Source: Sphaerospermopsis sp. SIO1G1 (GTDB lineage: Bacteria; Cyanobacteriota; Cyanobacteriia; Cyanobacteriales; Nostocaceae). Taken from it: a stretch of 64,000 nucleotides of DNA. The translations under genes were made by a program, and so were the position numbers. Numbering within the stretch: position 1 is the first letter of the stretch; every line of letters begins with the position of its first letter. Positions 40,965 through 55,900 of the stretch are shown in pieces. Below the pieces are notes generated by a model, which saw only the letters and a list, made by a program, of their open reading frames with translations, had not been told where the DNA came from and ran no database searches. The DNA lies in assembly GCA_010672785.1 (NCBI GenBank), contig JAAHFX010000001.1, forward strand, positions 186,001 through 250,000. Direction: 5' to 3'.

Positions 40965-43900
40965 GTGTTAGACAATAATTCTTTCCCCAATAATTCTGCA
41001 TCTACCGGATCTAATGCTAACCCTTTAGATCCATTAAACCAAATTACTAATCCCAATGAAATACTATTTATTGGTTCTGATATTTCCAATTATCAACATT
41101 TGATAGATGGAGTTAATCCCAATGTACAAGTATATAAATTAGATTCCAATCATCAATTATCTGATATTAGTAATGTTTTAGCAGGATATTCAAACCTGGA
41201 TGCAATCCATTTTGTTACTCATGCTAGTGATAACAATGTCCAGTTAGGTTCTCAAATTCTGGATTCTAGTACATTATCTAACCATACAAATGATCTCACC
41301 GTATGGGGTAATGCTCTCAACCAAAATGGAGATATTCTCTTCTATGGTTGTAATTTAGCAGCCAATGAAGGTTTAGATTTAATCCAAGGCATCAGTAATA
41401 TTACAGGGGCAGATGTAGCCGCTTCCAATGACTTAACAGGAGCATCCAATTTAGGTGGAGACTGGGATTTTGAAGCTAACACAGGTGCTATAGAAACAGG
41501 AGTAGCCTTTTCTAGCAGTACAATAACTGGTTATGATGACTCCGTATTTGCTTCACTATCAGGGAATCTAAGTGGTACAAATTCTTATGGTAATCTAATA
41601 GCCGCAGGCCCTGCTAAGAATCCTGATGATGTTACTTTTAGTGGAGATGTAACCTTAACAGGTGATGTCACCATTGATGTAGTCGGTGATTTTACTTTAG
41701 GTAGCGGTTTTACAATTTCTGGTGATGGAGTTGGTGTCCGTGATAACTTAACTATCAACTCTACAGACAAAGTTACTATCGGTGGCTTTATTGGTGGTAG
41801 TGGGTTCCAAAACTTGACCATCAATGCTCCAAAAATAGAAATTCTTAGCACAGGTATAATTTCTACTCGTGTTATTGATGAAACTGTAGTCACCCCAAAC
41901 TGGGAAACTGATGCTTCCACAGGTGACTCTGGTACTATTACCTTCAAATCTTCTGCCAATGCCAAAGACTTTCCCGATCTTCTGGGAATTGCTGACATAC
42001 AAAGTGCAGTACTGATTAATCCCGAAATTACAGTCAGCGGAAAATTACTATCTCACGTCCTTGATAGTGACACAGAAACAGCCGGTAATATTAAAATAAC
42101 TGGGGAAGACATAGCACAAAGACTAGGGGGAGTGACAACAATATTTGGTTACTCTGACAAGTCAGTAGATATTGATTTAACCAGTGCAACCCTTAAAGGT
42201 GCTGATGTCGTAGTGACGGGGGCAGCTGAAGATTTTAACCCCTTTAGTCAAGCCCCAGAATGGGTTCAGAAAGCCTTTATTGAACCAACTACCAGTGCTT
42301 CTGCCTATGCTATTAATAACTTTACTATTCCCATTTCAGCACAAGTGCGCGGCTCGGTAGCTAATATTACAGTTGATGGCACTAACATTGACGCTAGTGG
42401 CAAAGTTGAGATTACCACCTCTGCTACAGTTGATAGTAGTGTTAAAGCCATTAGTATCATAGGAACACAGCCAACAGCAGCCCAACGAGCTATTTCTAGA
42501 TTTGCTGGAGCCTATGGTCAAGCTAAGGGAGATGCTCAGACTTTAGTTACAGGTAATAGTAGCATTGATGCTGGTGGTAACGTTACCATTTCCTCTAATA
42601 CAGCCACCACCGCAAAAGTACTGGCACAAGTATATGGAAACCTCAGCCAGCAAAACATTATCAATAGTCCAGGTAGCCAGACAGCAGCTAACGCAGACGA
42701 AAAAGGTTTTTCCCTGGCAATTGCCAATACAACTACCGTTTCTAAAGCCTTAGTAGATACCAATGTAGCGATTAATTCTGGTGGCAATGTCAACGTTAAA
42801 GCTGATGGTACAGTTAAAACCGAAGGTAAAGCACAGACATCAATTTTTCTAGATGGTAGTGCTGGTATAGGTATTGGTGTTAACTGGGATAACACAACCG
42901 TTGATTCCACAGTTAATGGCAGCATAACTGCTGCTGGAACTTTTGTTGGTAAAAATATTGACTTATCTAAGGTTGGTAGCGATACCATTACCATTGCAGA
43001 TCATGGATACGAAACTGGAGATAAAATCGTCTATGACAATGGTGGTGGAGTTAGTATTGGTGGGACTACCAACGCTGCTAATCAAAATGCTGGTTTAATC
43101 AATGGGGAGACTTACACCGTCCTCGTTGTTGACAAGGATAACTTCAAACTTACAAAAAGTGAAGCTCTAGATATTGATAATTCCAACGTTGACAGCAATG
43201 TTACCCATAGCTTAACCCCTCTAAATGGATTCTTTATCGATCCATCAACAAAGATTGATCCTAATACAGATGAAATAACAGTTACCAGTCACGGATTCAC
43301 CACAGGACAAAAACTTGTATATGGTGGTGATAACGGTGGTACAGAACCAGATGAATTGGTTGCAGGTAACGAATATTACGTCATTTTTACAGGTGTCAAT
43401 ACCTTTAAGTTAGCATATACCCTTGATGCTGCTGCAACAGGAGAAGAAATTGACTTTGGTGGTAGCGGTTCGGGAGACGGTCAGATATTCAACTATTATG
43501 AACAAGTTGAAAAAACTGTCACACCCACTACTACTGTTGTAGATGACAGTCTCACAGTTACTGGTCATAACTTTTATACTGGTCAAATAGTTAATTACTC
43601 TCCAGATGCAACAAATCCCATTGGTGGATTGAGCGAACGTGGTTACTTTGTCATCAGAGTAGATGAAAACACCATTAAATTAGCAGATACTGGTCAAGAT
43701 GCAGAAGAAGGAACTGCAATTGATATTACTGAAAGTGCAACAGCATCCTCTCCCACTTTCACCTATATGGAAAGTGCTTTCCAGTTCGATCCATCTGATA
43801 GCGCGATTGTTGACAAAGATAACAACACTATCAAACTACAAGATCATGGTTTCACATTAGGTCAATCCCTGCTATACGAAGTCGATCCTAGTGTTCTTAC

Positions 43901-46900
43901 CACACAAGACATTCCCATTAACCTTTCCTTCGATCCCACCACAGGAGAAGGCGTTGATATACCCAATACTGCATTTGACATACCAGACACTCTCACCATA
44001 ACTAATCATGGTTTAGCAAATGATGATCTTGTCACCTATGTTAAAGGTACTCAGCTTATTGGTGGGTTAACCGATAACACTCCATATAAAGTCCAAGTAA
44101 TTGATGCCGATACTATCCAGTTACTTGATGTAAGTACATCTGCTGTTCAGGACTTAACATCAATAGGTGACGGTACCCTGGATAAGGGATCATCAATCTT
44201 AACTAAAACTATTGGTAGCAGTAGCGATGTAAATACAGGTAATACCATTTTTATCCTTGACCATGGATTTGTAGATGATGATGTTGTTACTTATAATCAA
44301 ACTGGCACAACGGGTATAGTTGGTCTCACTGAAAATACGGATTATAAAGTCAAGGTTATTGATGATAACAACATTCAATTACTTGATAATAGTGATGATA
44401 GTGTCATAGATTTGACAACATCTCCCACCGGAAATGGAGAGGCTACACTCACTAAAGCTTCGGCAATTGTTGAAGGTCAACTCCCTCAAACTATTGCCAG
44501 TGAAGATATTATCTTAGGTACTATCACCATAACTGATCATGGTTTTAATAGTGGTGATTTTGTTACCTATACAAGTAATAATGTTATCGGTGGATTGACA
44601 ACTAATACCGAATACATAGTCGGAGTAATTGATAGCAATACCATTGTCTTATTAGATACCACTAAGGTTGAGGTAATAGATTTAACGTCAGCGGGGGATG
44701 GTACATTTGTCAAGCAGAAAGCTACTGTTGCAGATGATAGCGTCACCGTAGAAGATACTATTACCATCGCCAATCATGGTTTTACCACCAATGATTACGT
44801 CACCTACAAAACTGAGGTATCTGACACAACTATTGGTGGATTAACAGCCAACGAAACCAATAGATATCAGGTACAAGTAATTGATAATAATACCATTCAG
44901 TTATTTGATACCGTTGATTTTGAAGTTGCGAATTTAACATCCGTAGGTACTGGTGAACTGAAAAAATCTGGCATAGATTTGGATTTAGAAACCATTACCA
45001 TCGAATCTCACGGTTTGACAGGTGGGGAGACAGTCACTTACCAAATTGGTTACTTGGGAGAGACAAGTACAGTTATTACGGGACTGCAAGCAGAAAAACA
45101 ATATCAAGTAGAATACGTTGATGACAATACCATCAAACTAATCGATCCTGATGATGGTTCAACAGCGAATTTACAAGCAGCAGGGACTGGTAGACTCCAC
45201 AACTTAAGAACAACTCGCAGCGTTATCGCTGGTGATACAGCCATCCGGGGATTAACCAATCAAGAGACATATAACGCAGTTGTTATTGATAAAGATACCA
45301 TCCAGCTAGTTGAAGAAGGTTACGCAGAAGCTATAGATGCTGCCCCAATCCTTTTCGATGTTACTGGTGTCACAGGTACTCATACCTTCAAAAAACCTGG
45401 GGAATCAACCAATGGTATTTCCATTACTTCATTACTAGAAGCCTCAAATAAAGCAGTATCCAAAGGGTCTACAGGTTCTAGCCCCAAATGGAGAGATTTA
45501 CTTTCTAACCCAGCTTTAATGACCACCGCAGGGGCAAATGCACTCACTAGACCAGGTACTGCCAAAGACATCATTAAAGGTAAAACTGATGGCAAGAATA
45601 GCAATGATGAGGTGACAAAGAAATACAACAAGATGGACAGTAGCAAGTCCTGGTCTTGGGGTTTAAGTCTTGGTCTCAATGTCTATGAACATACAGTAAC
45701 AACCAATCTTGGTACTGATGCTGTGATTAGGTCTGCCAACGATCTCACTATTTCTGCTAACATTACCCAAAAACAACAGATTATAGTAGAGGCAGCAACT
45801 AGTAAAGAAACTACAAGTTACGAAACACAAGGCACAGATGGCACTAAAAATAAAAAATCAGCAAATGCAGTTGCCATCGGTGTGGGACTTGGTTTTTATA
45901 CTAATACAGCCAAGACCAATGTTTATGCTAGTGGAGTGAATGCCGGCATTGATGCTGTAGGTAGTATAAGCATCACCTCGGATATTACTTATCCCTTCCT
46001 ATTAGACTTCAAAAAAGACTTTAACTTTAAGGATACTCCCGTAGATGCCAGCGGTAATTTAACACTGTTAATTAAAGATGTACTCCTTGATGGTAGATTA
46101 GGCTTTCCTAAGCGGATACTTAATAGCTTTGTGACTACCAAAAATAAGGGTAGTCTGGAGTTGGGTAAAGATGCTAATGGTGCAAGTACGGGCAAAACCC
46201 AATTTATTAAAGGTGGTAAGTGGGGTATCGCCGTTTCAGCAGATTTTTCATCATATAACAACACCTCACAGGCTATTGTCTATGATGGGGCAAAAATAAA
46301 TCAGATTGATGACATATTCTACAGGAATGATAATCAGTCAGTGCTGGTAGATGCCAAAACCAACATGACGATGCTTAACGCTTCTGGCATTATCCAGCTA
46401 GATATAGCCTTCGATCAGGCTTTCCGAGCCGCATATAAAAAAGATCTCACGGAAATGTTTAACTTCTTTGGTAATCGTGCCAAGAGTGGAGTGGGTGCTT
46501 CTGTGATGACGAACATCATTAACAATACCACCACAGCCAGAATTGGTGATGCTGCCAGAATCCATACAGGTGCATTAGGAGAAGGATTGGATGTCAAAGC
46601 CAAGGAAGATATTTTCTGGTTATCACTTGTCCAAGGTGGTGGTGATGCGGAATCATTTGGATTTACCGGTAGTGCGGTAGGAGTCAGACAGACAAGTGAT
46701 ACCACTGCCCAGATAGAAGGTGGGGCAATGATCACAGGTGGTTCTGTCGCGGTTAACGCAGAAAGCGATAATCAACGTTTCAGCATAGTTGGTTCAGTGC
46801 AACGCACAGATAGTCTTGGGGCAGGTATAGGAGTTGCGGTTCATGTCATCAACCGTAACACCAAAGCTATTATTGGCAAAGACCAAGATGATAACAATCA

Positions 46901-49900
46901 AACTATTGGCAGTGCCAATATAGATGTTGCCAGTGTTGATTTAGATGCGAAGAATACAGGTAATTTCTGGGGATTTACTCTGGCTGGAGCTTACAGTACC
47001 AAACCAGCACCAGGGGTAAAAGTAGAAGAACAAAATGACTTTGGTGTTACACTTGCCGGTAATGTTTCTCTGAACTTCATAGGTGATGTTGCCAAAGCTT
47101 ACATTAACGATAATGGCACTTTTGTTACTAGTGGTGATATTACTATTGATGCAATCAATGATTCCTTTATTGGGGCTTTCTCTGGAGGATTTGCTATTGG
47201 TGGTAACACCCAAGTTTCACCGAATGTGGGATTATTTGGTGCTTATAGTCGCAATGGAATTAATAATAGAACCAAAGCTTATATCATTGGTGCTAATAAG
47301 GTAGAAGCAAATAACATTACCTTAAATGCTGACCATGATGTAACCATAATCGCTGGTGCTGCTGGTGTGGCTGGTTCAAGAGTTTCAACAACTAGTGGTG
47401 GTACAGCATTTAATGTTGCTGGATCGGTTTCTCAGAATGTTGTTGATAATGAAACTGAAGCATTCTTCCAGAATATTGGTACTGTGGATGCAACTGGAGA
47501 TATCAAACTCACCGCTAATGACACCTCGAAGATATATTCCATTAGCGGAGTTGTCGGTGTTTCCATTGCCGATAGTTCGGGTGTTGCCACTGTAGAACCG
47601 CAAGGTGGTTTTGGCTCTAATAATAATGGTGTTACCTTTGGATTTGCTGCAGCAACAAACGAAATAGACAATACCATTAAGGCATACTTTGACAATGTTG
47701 TAGGTGTTAATTCTAATACAACAGACTCTGGAAGTATCACCATTGAAGCCATATCTAATGCAGAGATATACACATTCACTTTAGGTGGTAGTGTCTCCGT
47801 TACTAATTCATCTCCATTGTCATCATTCGGCAATAGTGTAAGTATTGCAGGTGCTGGTGCTGGATCTGGAAATACAGTTAAAAATACCGTTCATGCCTAC
47901 GTTAATAGCAGCGCCGTTAATACCAAAACCAGTAGTAAATCACTGAAAATAAAAGCTGAGGATACCTCCAAAATTCAAGCTGACTCCGGTGGTTTTGGCG
48001 TTGCCTTATCAAAAGCTACAAGCGGTAATGCTACCGCTGTTTCTGTTGGACTTTCTGCATCTGTTAATAAGATTGAGAATAGCATTAAGAGTTATATCAA
48101 TAACTCTAGGGTAGTCGCATTAGGTAATGTGGAATTAGAAGCAACTTCTACCGCTAATATCAGAGCCTTAAGTATGGGTGGTGCAATTTCTGGAGGAAGT
48201 GCTAATGGTGGTGATATTAGTACTGTTGTTGCATTTGCTGGTGCTGGTGCTGGTTCGGGTAACGAAGTCAAAAACACCATTATTGCTGCGATCGAGAACT
48301 TATCAACTGTTACTAGCACAGGCTCTGTGAACTTGACTGCTACGGATAAATCAAAAATCCTAGCTGATGCAGGTGGTGTATCTATTGGGGTAGCTCTAAG
48401 TGATGGAGGTAATAAAGTTCCAATTAGTCTTGGTGCCTCCATTTCCAACAATAAGATTGAGAATAGCACTAAGGCATACATTGATAATTCCGCAGTTAAT
48501 TCCACAGCAGGGGGCGTGAATGTTACAGCTAAATTTGAAGAAGCTGATGGAGGTAACAATATTGATGCATTATCAATTGCCGGAGGTGTTTCGGTAGCTA
48601 ATCAGGGATACAGCGGTGCTGCTCCAAGTAATGGGAGCGTTAATACAGTAAGTCTGGCAGGTGTTGGGGCTGGTTCTTATAACACTATCAAAAACACCGT
48701 AGAAGCAAGCATTCTTAATGGTTCTGATGTAGATGCTAAAGAAAATATTACTGTTACAGCTACAGATACGTCCAAGATTGTAGCTGATGCAGGTGGTGTA
48801 GGGATATCCTACTCAAGGTCATTAATTGGTAATAACGTTGGTGTAACTGCATCGGTAGGGGCATCAGTAGGTGACAATGACATAGATAACACTATTCAAG
48901 CCTTCATTGAAGACACGAATACTACAGTTGATTCTGACAATGGAGGAGTCACAGTATCTGCTAGCTCCACTGCTACCATTGAGAACCTTGTGGTGGGAGG
49001 TTCTGTTGCTGTGGGTTCGGGCGGTAGCCTTGCTACATCCTTAGCCGGAGGAGGTGCTGGGGGATATAACGAAATTAATAACACCATAACGGCGGCTATT
49101 AAAGATAGTGCAGCAGTTACAGCTAAAGAGAAAATATCTATTTCCGCAACAGATACCTCTACAATTAATTCCATTGCAGCTGGTGGAGCTCTTACAGCTG
49201 TCGCTGCTGGTGCAGACAAACCATCACTAGGGGTGGCTATTGGTGTAGCCATAGCCGAAAACACTATTGACAATAAAGTTTCTGCCTACATTGATAATGC
49301 TAAAGTCTCTTCAAGCAACAATGACATAGATATTACCGCTGACTCCGATGCTACTATTGATGCTGTAAGTGTAGGTGTATCTATTGCGATAGGCGCTGCT
49401 ACTAAGACAGCCACATCAATTGCTTTAAGTGGTGGGGGTGCAGATGCTAAGAATTATATTCTCAGTGATACTAACGCCTACATTAAAGACAGCACAATTG
49501 ATAATGTCACTGATGTAAATTTAAAAGCAGAAAATACATCCGAAATTGAAGCCACGGTAGTGGTTCTATCACTAAGCACCAATGTAGCCATTGGAGGTGC
49601 AGTCGCTAATAACTTCATCGGTTACAACAAGGATGGCACAAAAACAGACACGTCAACTATTGATGTCAGAGCCTACATTGAAAATTCTAATATTACTGCC
49701 CGTGGCGACCTCACACAAACAGCCACATTTGGAAGAGCAGATAGAGACACTATTACTGCTAGGGTGGGAACAGGTTCAGCAGCATTAGCAGGAACCTTAT
49801 TAGGAAATAGAGTATTAAGAACTGCGTTGGTGGTATCAGCATTATTAAACGCAATAAACGCACAGGTAGGTAATGCTCGACAACAACAAGCAGGATCAAA

Positions 49901-52900
49901 TACACAAGCTCCCGATCAATCCTTTGCTGGCAGTGGTGCGGGTGCAGAAGCAGATAACAAAGTTGCAGCTCGAGTGCAAGCATTTATCTTGGGTAATGGT
50001 AGTACAGCAATTTCTGCTAATAATGTCACTCTCACAGCTAATGATGTAACAAAAATTAAAGCTGATGTTGGTGCAGTTTCCATCGCTGTTTCAGCAGCAA
50101 ACCAAAGGAATGTAGCTGCATCTATTGGAGTAAGTTTAGCTCGCAATACCATCAAGAATACAGTTGAAGCTTACATTAATCAAAGTACAACGACTCCTGC
50201 GAATCACACGGTAACAGCAACTGGGACGTTAACATTAGAAGCTATATCTAACGCTACCATTAATGCCAATGCTGTAGGAGTATCCATAAGTGGATCGGTG
50301 AGCCGAGGTAGTGCAGATGGTCAAAAGATTGCAGTAGCTTTAAGTGGTGTAGGTGCAGAAACAACCAATGATATTCAAAACACCATCAAAGCTTATGTTA
50401 ATAACAGCACTATAATTGCTAACTCTGGATTAACCACCATTAAAGCTAAAGATACCTCCACAATTAATGCAGATGCTGGTGCTGGTTCCCTAGGCTTTAG
50501 TTGGGCGAATTCTGCTCAATCAACTGGTGTCTCAGTTTCCATTGGTGTTGGTTTAGCTAGAAATACCGTTGACAATACAGTCAGTGCTTATCTCCAGAAT
50601 TCTGCTGCTTCTTCCACTGGCAATAACATATCCATCACCGCAGATTCAACAGCAGACATTACCACTATTTCCACCGCAGTATCCATAGCGGCTCAACTTA
50701 GTAACCAAGGTGCAGCCTTTAGTGGAGGTGGAGCAGAAGCAACAAATGTCATCCTTACTGATACCAACGCTTACATCAAGGACAGTACAATTAGCGATGT
50801 TGGTGATTTGACTTTAACTGCCACATCCGACGACACAATTACTGCTTCCGTGGTGGCGGTTTCAATTGGTGCATCTGGGGGTACAGGTTCAGGTGGTACT
50901 ACAGGAGGCGTATCCATTGGAGCTTCCGTTGCTCGGAACTTCATCGGCTATAAATATGATTTTGATACTCTGAGTGTAACTACAGACACACACCAAGTTA
51001 GAGCATATATTGAAGATTCCAGCATTACAGCCCGTGGTGCATTATCAGCTACAGCTACATCTACAGGTAATATCACAGCGAGAGTGGGAGCAGGATCTTT
51101 AGGAGTAGCAGCTAAAGGTACAACAAACATTAGTGCCTCCGGTGCAGGAGTTTTAGCAGATAACCAAATTGGTAGCCAAGTTAAGGCATTTATTAGTGGA
51201 GATGGAGCAAGCGGAATTACCGCCACTAGCGTCACCCTGAAAGCCAATGATACTAGTACCATTAAATCCTTCATTGGTGCATTATCAATAGCAGCCTCAT
51301 TTACAGGTACAACAAATGTTGCTGCATCTATTGGTGTCAGTCTATCCAGAAATGATATAGATAACGAAGTCGAAGCATACATCCTCAATGCAGATAACAC
51401 CGTCACAGCCACAAGCGGTGTATTAACCATAGAAGCTATATCTGATGCCACTATAGATACAGATTCAGTGGCAGTATCTATAGGGGCAGCATTTGGAGGT
51501 AGCACCGGAGTAGCTTTGAGTGGAGCAGGTGCAGAAGCTACCAATGATATTAACAACACCATTCAGGCTTATATCAGTGGCAGTACCATAGTCGCCAACT
51601 CTGGATTAACCACCATCAAAGCTAAAGATACCTCTAAAATTACCGCAGATGCAGGTGGTGGTTCATTGGCATTTAGTGCTGGTAACACAGCGGTATCAAT
51701 TTCTGTTGGTGTCGCCCTAGCTAGAAACACGGTTGACAATACCATCAATGCTCATCTTACTGACTCAACTATCTCCTCCACAGGCAACAGTTTAAGCATC
51801 ACCGCAGACTCGGAAGCGACGATCAATGCGATCGCGGTAGCGGTATCAATTTCAGCAGCCTTGGGTAGCACAGGAGTGGCTCTTGGTGGAGGTGGAGCAG
51901 AAGCTACCAATGTGATTCTCAGTGATACCAATGCTCACATTACAAATAGCAACATCACAGATATTAATAATGTCACTTTAACAGCGGAATCAGACGGCAC
52001 AATAGATGCAGCGGTGGTAGCCATAGCTGGTAGTGGCGGGGCAACAGCAGCAGCAGCCATAGGTGGCTCATTAGCTAAAAACTTCATTGGTTATAAGAGA
52101 AATGGTGATCAAGAAGATTACCAAGTTAGGGCATACATTCAGGGTTCTAGCATTAATGCCCGTGGTGCATTATCAGCTACTTCAACAGCCAAAGAAACAA
52201 TTACCGCTGATGTGGGAGCAGGAGCATTAGGTATAGCAGCTACTGGCAGCTTTTCTATCAGTGTTGTTGGTGCTGGTGCAGTAGCCGAGAATGAAATCGC
52301 AGCAGAGGTGAAAGCATACATAGATGGAGATGGAACATCAGGCATTTATGCTAACAGCATTACTCTCACCGCCGATGACACCACAGATATTACCGCCAGA
52401 GTTGGAGCAGCATCAGTAGGTGTATCCTTTGCTGGTGATCTTGCCATAGCAGCTTCCATTGGCGTAAGTTTGGCACGTAACGACGTTGACAACGATGTTC
52501 ATGCTTACATTCAAAATGCCGATAACAAGGTAGAGGCCAGAAGTGGTTCATTGGCATTAACCGCGATTGAAAGTTCAACCATCACCTCAAATGCTGTAGC
52601 TGTATCAGTCAGTATTGCTGTATCTGGTGAAGATTTCATTTCCGGTGCATTGGCTCTAACCGGAGTGGGAGCGGAATCAACTAATATCATCAATAACAGC
52701 GTTAAAGCTTACGTTCAAGAAAGCATCATTGAAACTAAAGGTGCAACTAGCAGTGACATTAAACTCGATGCCCAAAATACCTCCAGCATCTCTGCATTAG
52801 CAGGAGGGGTTGCAGTAGCTGGTTCTGGTGGGCCATCACTATCAGCATCTGGTGGAATAGGTGTTTCCTTAGCTAGAAACCTCATCGGGTACAACTCCAT

Positions 52901-55900
52901 TGGCGATAATTCAGGTAAAGGTAACGAAGTTCTGGCATTCATTAAAAATTCCACAGCTACCTCCGCCGGGGATATTAAAATTTATGCTGACAACACAGAA
53001 ACAATAGATACCGTATCCTTTGCTGGTTCAGTCGCATTAGCTATATCTGCTGTTGGTTTATCTGTAGCTGGAGCGGGTGCAGAATCAACTAGCAAAATGT
53101 CTAGCAATGTCCACGCCTACATGGAAAATACCGGGGCTACAGCCGGAGTTGATGTAGACATTAAAGCGACTTCCGATAGCCAAGTTACGAAGGCACACAC
53201 AGTAGGGATAGCAATAGCAGCCGTAATAGGATTAGGAGGCTCAATATCAGTCGCTGCATCTAATGTTACTAACGAGATAGAAAATAGCGTCCAGGCATAC
53301 ATTAAGAACACCACAGATAAAACAATTACAGCGACAACAGGTAATGTTCTCATTTCTGCTGATGTGGAAAGGGCGAAAATTGCAGATGTGACAGCCGTGG
53401 CAGTTTCTGTTGCTGTTGATACTAGCGGTGGTGGATTTGCCTTTGCTGGAGGTGGCGTAGGACTATATAACACTGTTAATAATGACGTTGACGCATATAT
53501 TAGTGGCCCAACTACAGTTAATGCCACCAGCGGAGATGTTAAAGTTCTGGCTAGTGAAGATGTTTTCCTATCTAGTGATGCCACAGTAGTAGCTATAGCC
53601 GTATCAGTCATTAGTGCATCCTTGGGTGTAGCCATAGTTGAGAACAAAATTAACAGCAGTATCAAAGCCTGGGTAGATGATGATTCCAGTACAACTTGGA
53701 TAGCAACAAATCCAGCAACAGATCTGACAACCATCATTAATTCTGTTAACACCACAGTTCATGCAGATTCCATCGCCGACATTGATAAAACCTTAACCGC
53801 AGGTGTTTCCGCCGCCGCAGTAGGAGCAGCAGGAAATGAATCCGAGGCAAGTATTAAAACAGAAGTAAAAGCTTATGTAGAAGGAACAAAACTGAAATCC
53901 ACTGGAGATGTGGAAATTAACTCTACAGCTAATAACAAAGCTAGAGCTTCTGCTAACGGTGGTGCATTTGGTGGCCTAGCTGTGACAGCAATGGTATCTC
54001 ATGTGAACTTGGGTAAAGGTAACGATAATGATGAATTAGAGGCAATTATTGGTAATGGTACTCAGGTAGAAGCTAACACTTTGAGGATTGCAGCTAGAAG
54101 TACAGATGACTTACTAGCCACCAGTGTAGCCGCAGGAGGAGGTTTCGTCGCCGCAGGAGGAGCTAAATCTACTCTCAACAATGACTTCTCCACTATCAGT
54201 AAAATCGGCGAAAATGCCCAAGTAACAGTTAAGACTCTGAATATCACCTCTAGTCATAGCCAAGATTCTGATTCGGCTGCCAATAGTTTATCCTACGGAG
54301 TTATATCAGGTAGCGGTGCAGGAGTTAAGAATACAATTGACACCAAAGCCAATGTAGATATTGGTAAAAACGCCACAGTTACTTCAGATAACATCATCAT
54401 CAATGCCATCAACAAAATCAACAAAGATGAATTTATAGATGATAAAGTCAACGCACCTAGTGCTTTATTCCAAGGTAATCTCTCAGCAAGTGCTGTCGCT
54501 CCTGGCGGTTTAACAGTCTTAGAAAGTAAGACAGATATAGATGCGGACGCATTAGTTAACATTGGTGAAAGTGCCAACATTACCGCTAATGGCACAAACA
54601 GTAGTCCTGGGCTAATTAGAATAGAAACTCTGAATGAAGTCACAGCATTTGATTCAGTTACCATAGAACAATTGGGAGTAGTGGGGCTAGCAGTAGGTAT
54701 ATCAGAGATAAATTCCACCACAAATGCAGGAGTTAACTTAAATAGAGCCACAATAGAAAATAAAACTGGGGATGTATACTTAACCTCCCGCACAGATTCT
54801 AGCCTGTTACCAAGTACCAACCTGTATGTCGGACAGATTGGTGGTATCAATGCAGCGGATGCGAGAACAACCACCAATGCTAACAACACAATTAATGTTG
54901 AAGGTTCAACTATTAAAGGAAGTGATGTCAAGCTCTATGCAGGTAGAGATAGTTTTGAAGTTTCCAACCTCCTAGATAGTTCCGCTAATTCAGAACAGAC
55001 ATTACTAGCTCTGAGTGGCGCTACCATCCCTGTATTAGACGCTACTATCAACGAAAATAACATCATCAACGTTAAAGATTACACAGATAGCAGTAATAGC
55101 CAAAATAACGTATCTAGTAAAATTCAAGCTTTAGAAGATGTCAACTTAGTCGCACCAGAAGGTTTGGGTGGAAATGACAGAGCAGAAGTTAGTGGTACAG
55201 TCATCAACGTAGCGATTCCTCCCTATGGCTTTAATATTAAGGATGTACCTAGCCAACCTTCAGTAAATGACAACGTTTACAGTACCACCCAAGTCAATAT
55301 TGGTGAGAACACAGTTATAGAAGCAGGGATTAATAATAAAACCGCAGTCTTGATTAAACCCCTGACACTCAATAGTGTTGAACAATTAGCTAGTTCTAAA
55401 CTGGATACACAATTATCAGCTCAAGAGAAAACTGACTTAGGACTATCAGCGGATACGATTTATGAATATGCCCGTTTGGATATTGATAACATCACCTTTA
55501 GTATTTCAAATGGTACAGTCATTCAAGTAGCCAATAACGCAAATGATGGGGGAACAGTTGGTAACTACTATCAATACAAACCTTTAACCACCAACGCTGC
55601 TGATGAAATCATTCTCCAAAATGAGAACTTCGCTGATACCACCAGATGGGAAGATTTAGGTGCAACACTGACAACCGAAGAACAAGCAGCATTTACGGTT
55701 TACAGCAGTGATGTCACAGTTGATCTGAAAACCCAGCTAACAGATAAGTTCTACGTCATCAAACCCCAAGACTTGGATACAGTCACCTTAACCTATGCCA
55801 ACATTGGTAACTCACTACTAGCACAAAGAGAAACCATCTTAGATTGGATGGAAAGTCATGCTAGTGATGCAGAGGCGATCGCTCGTTATCAGGTACAATT

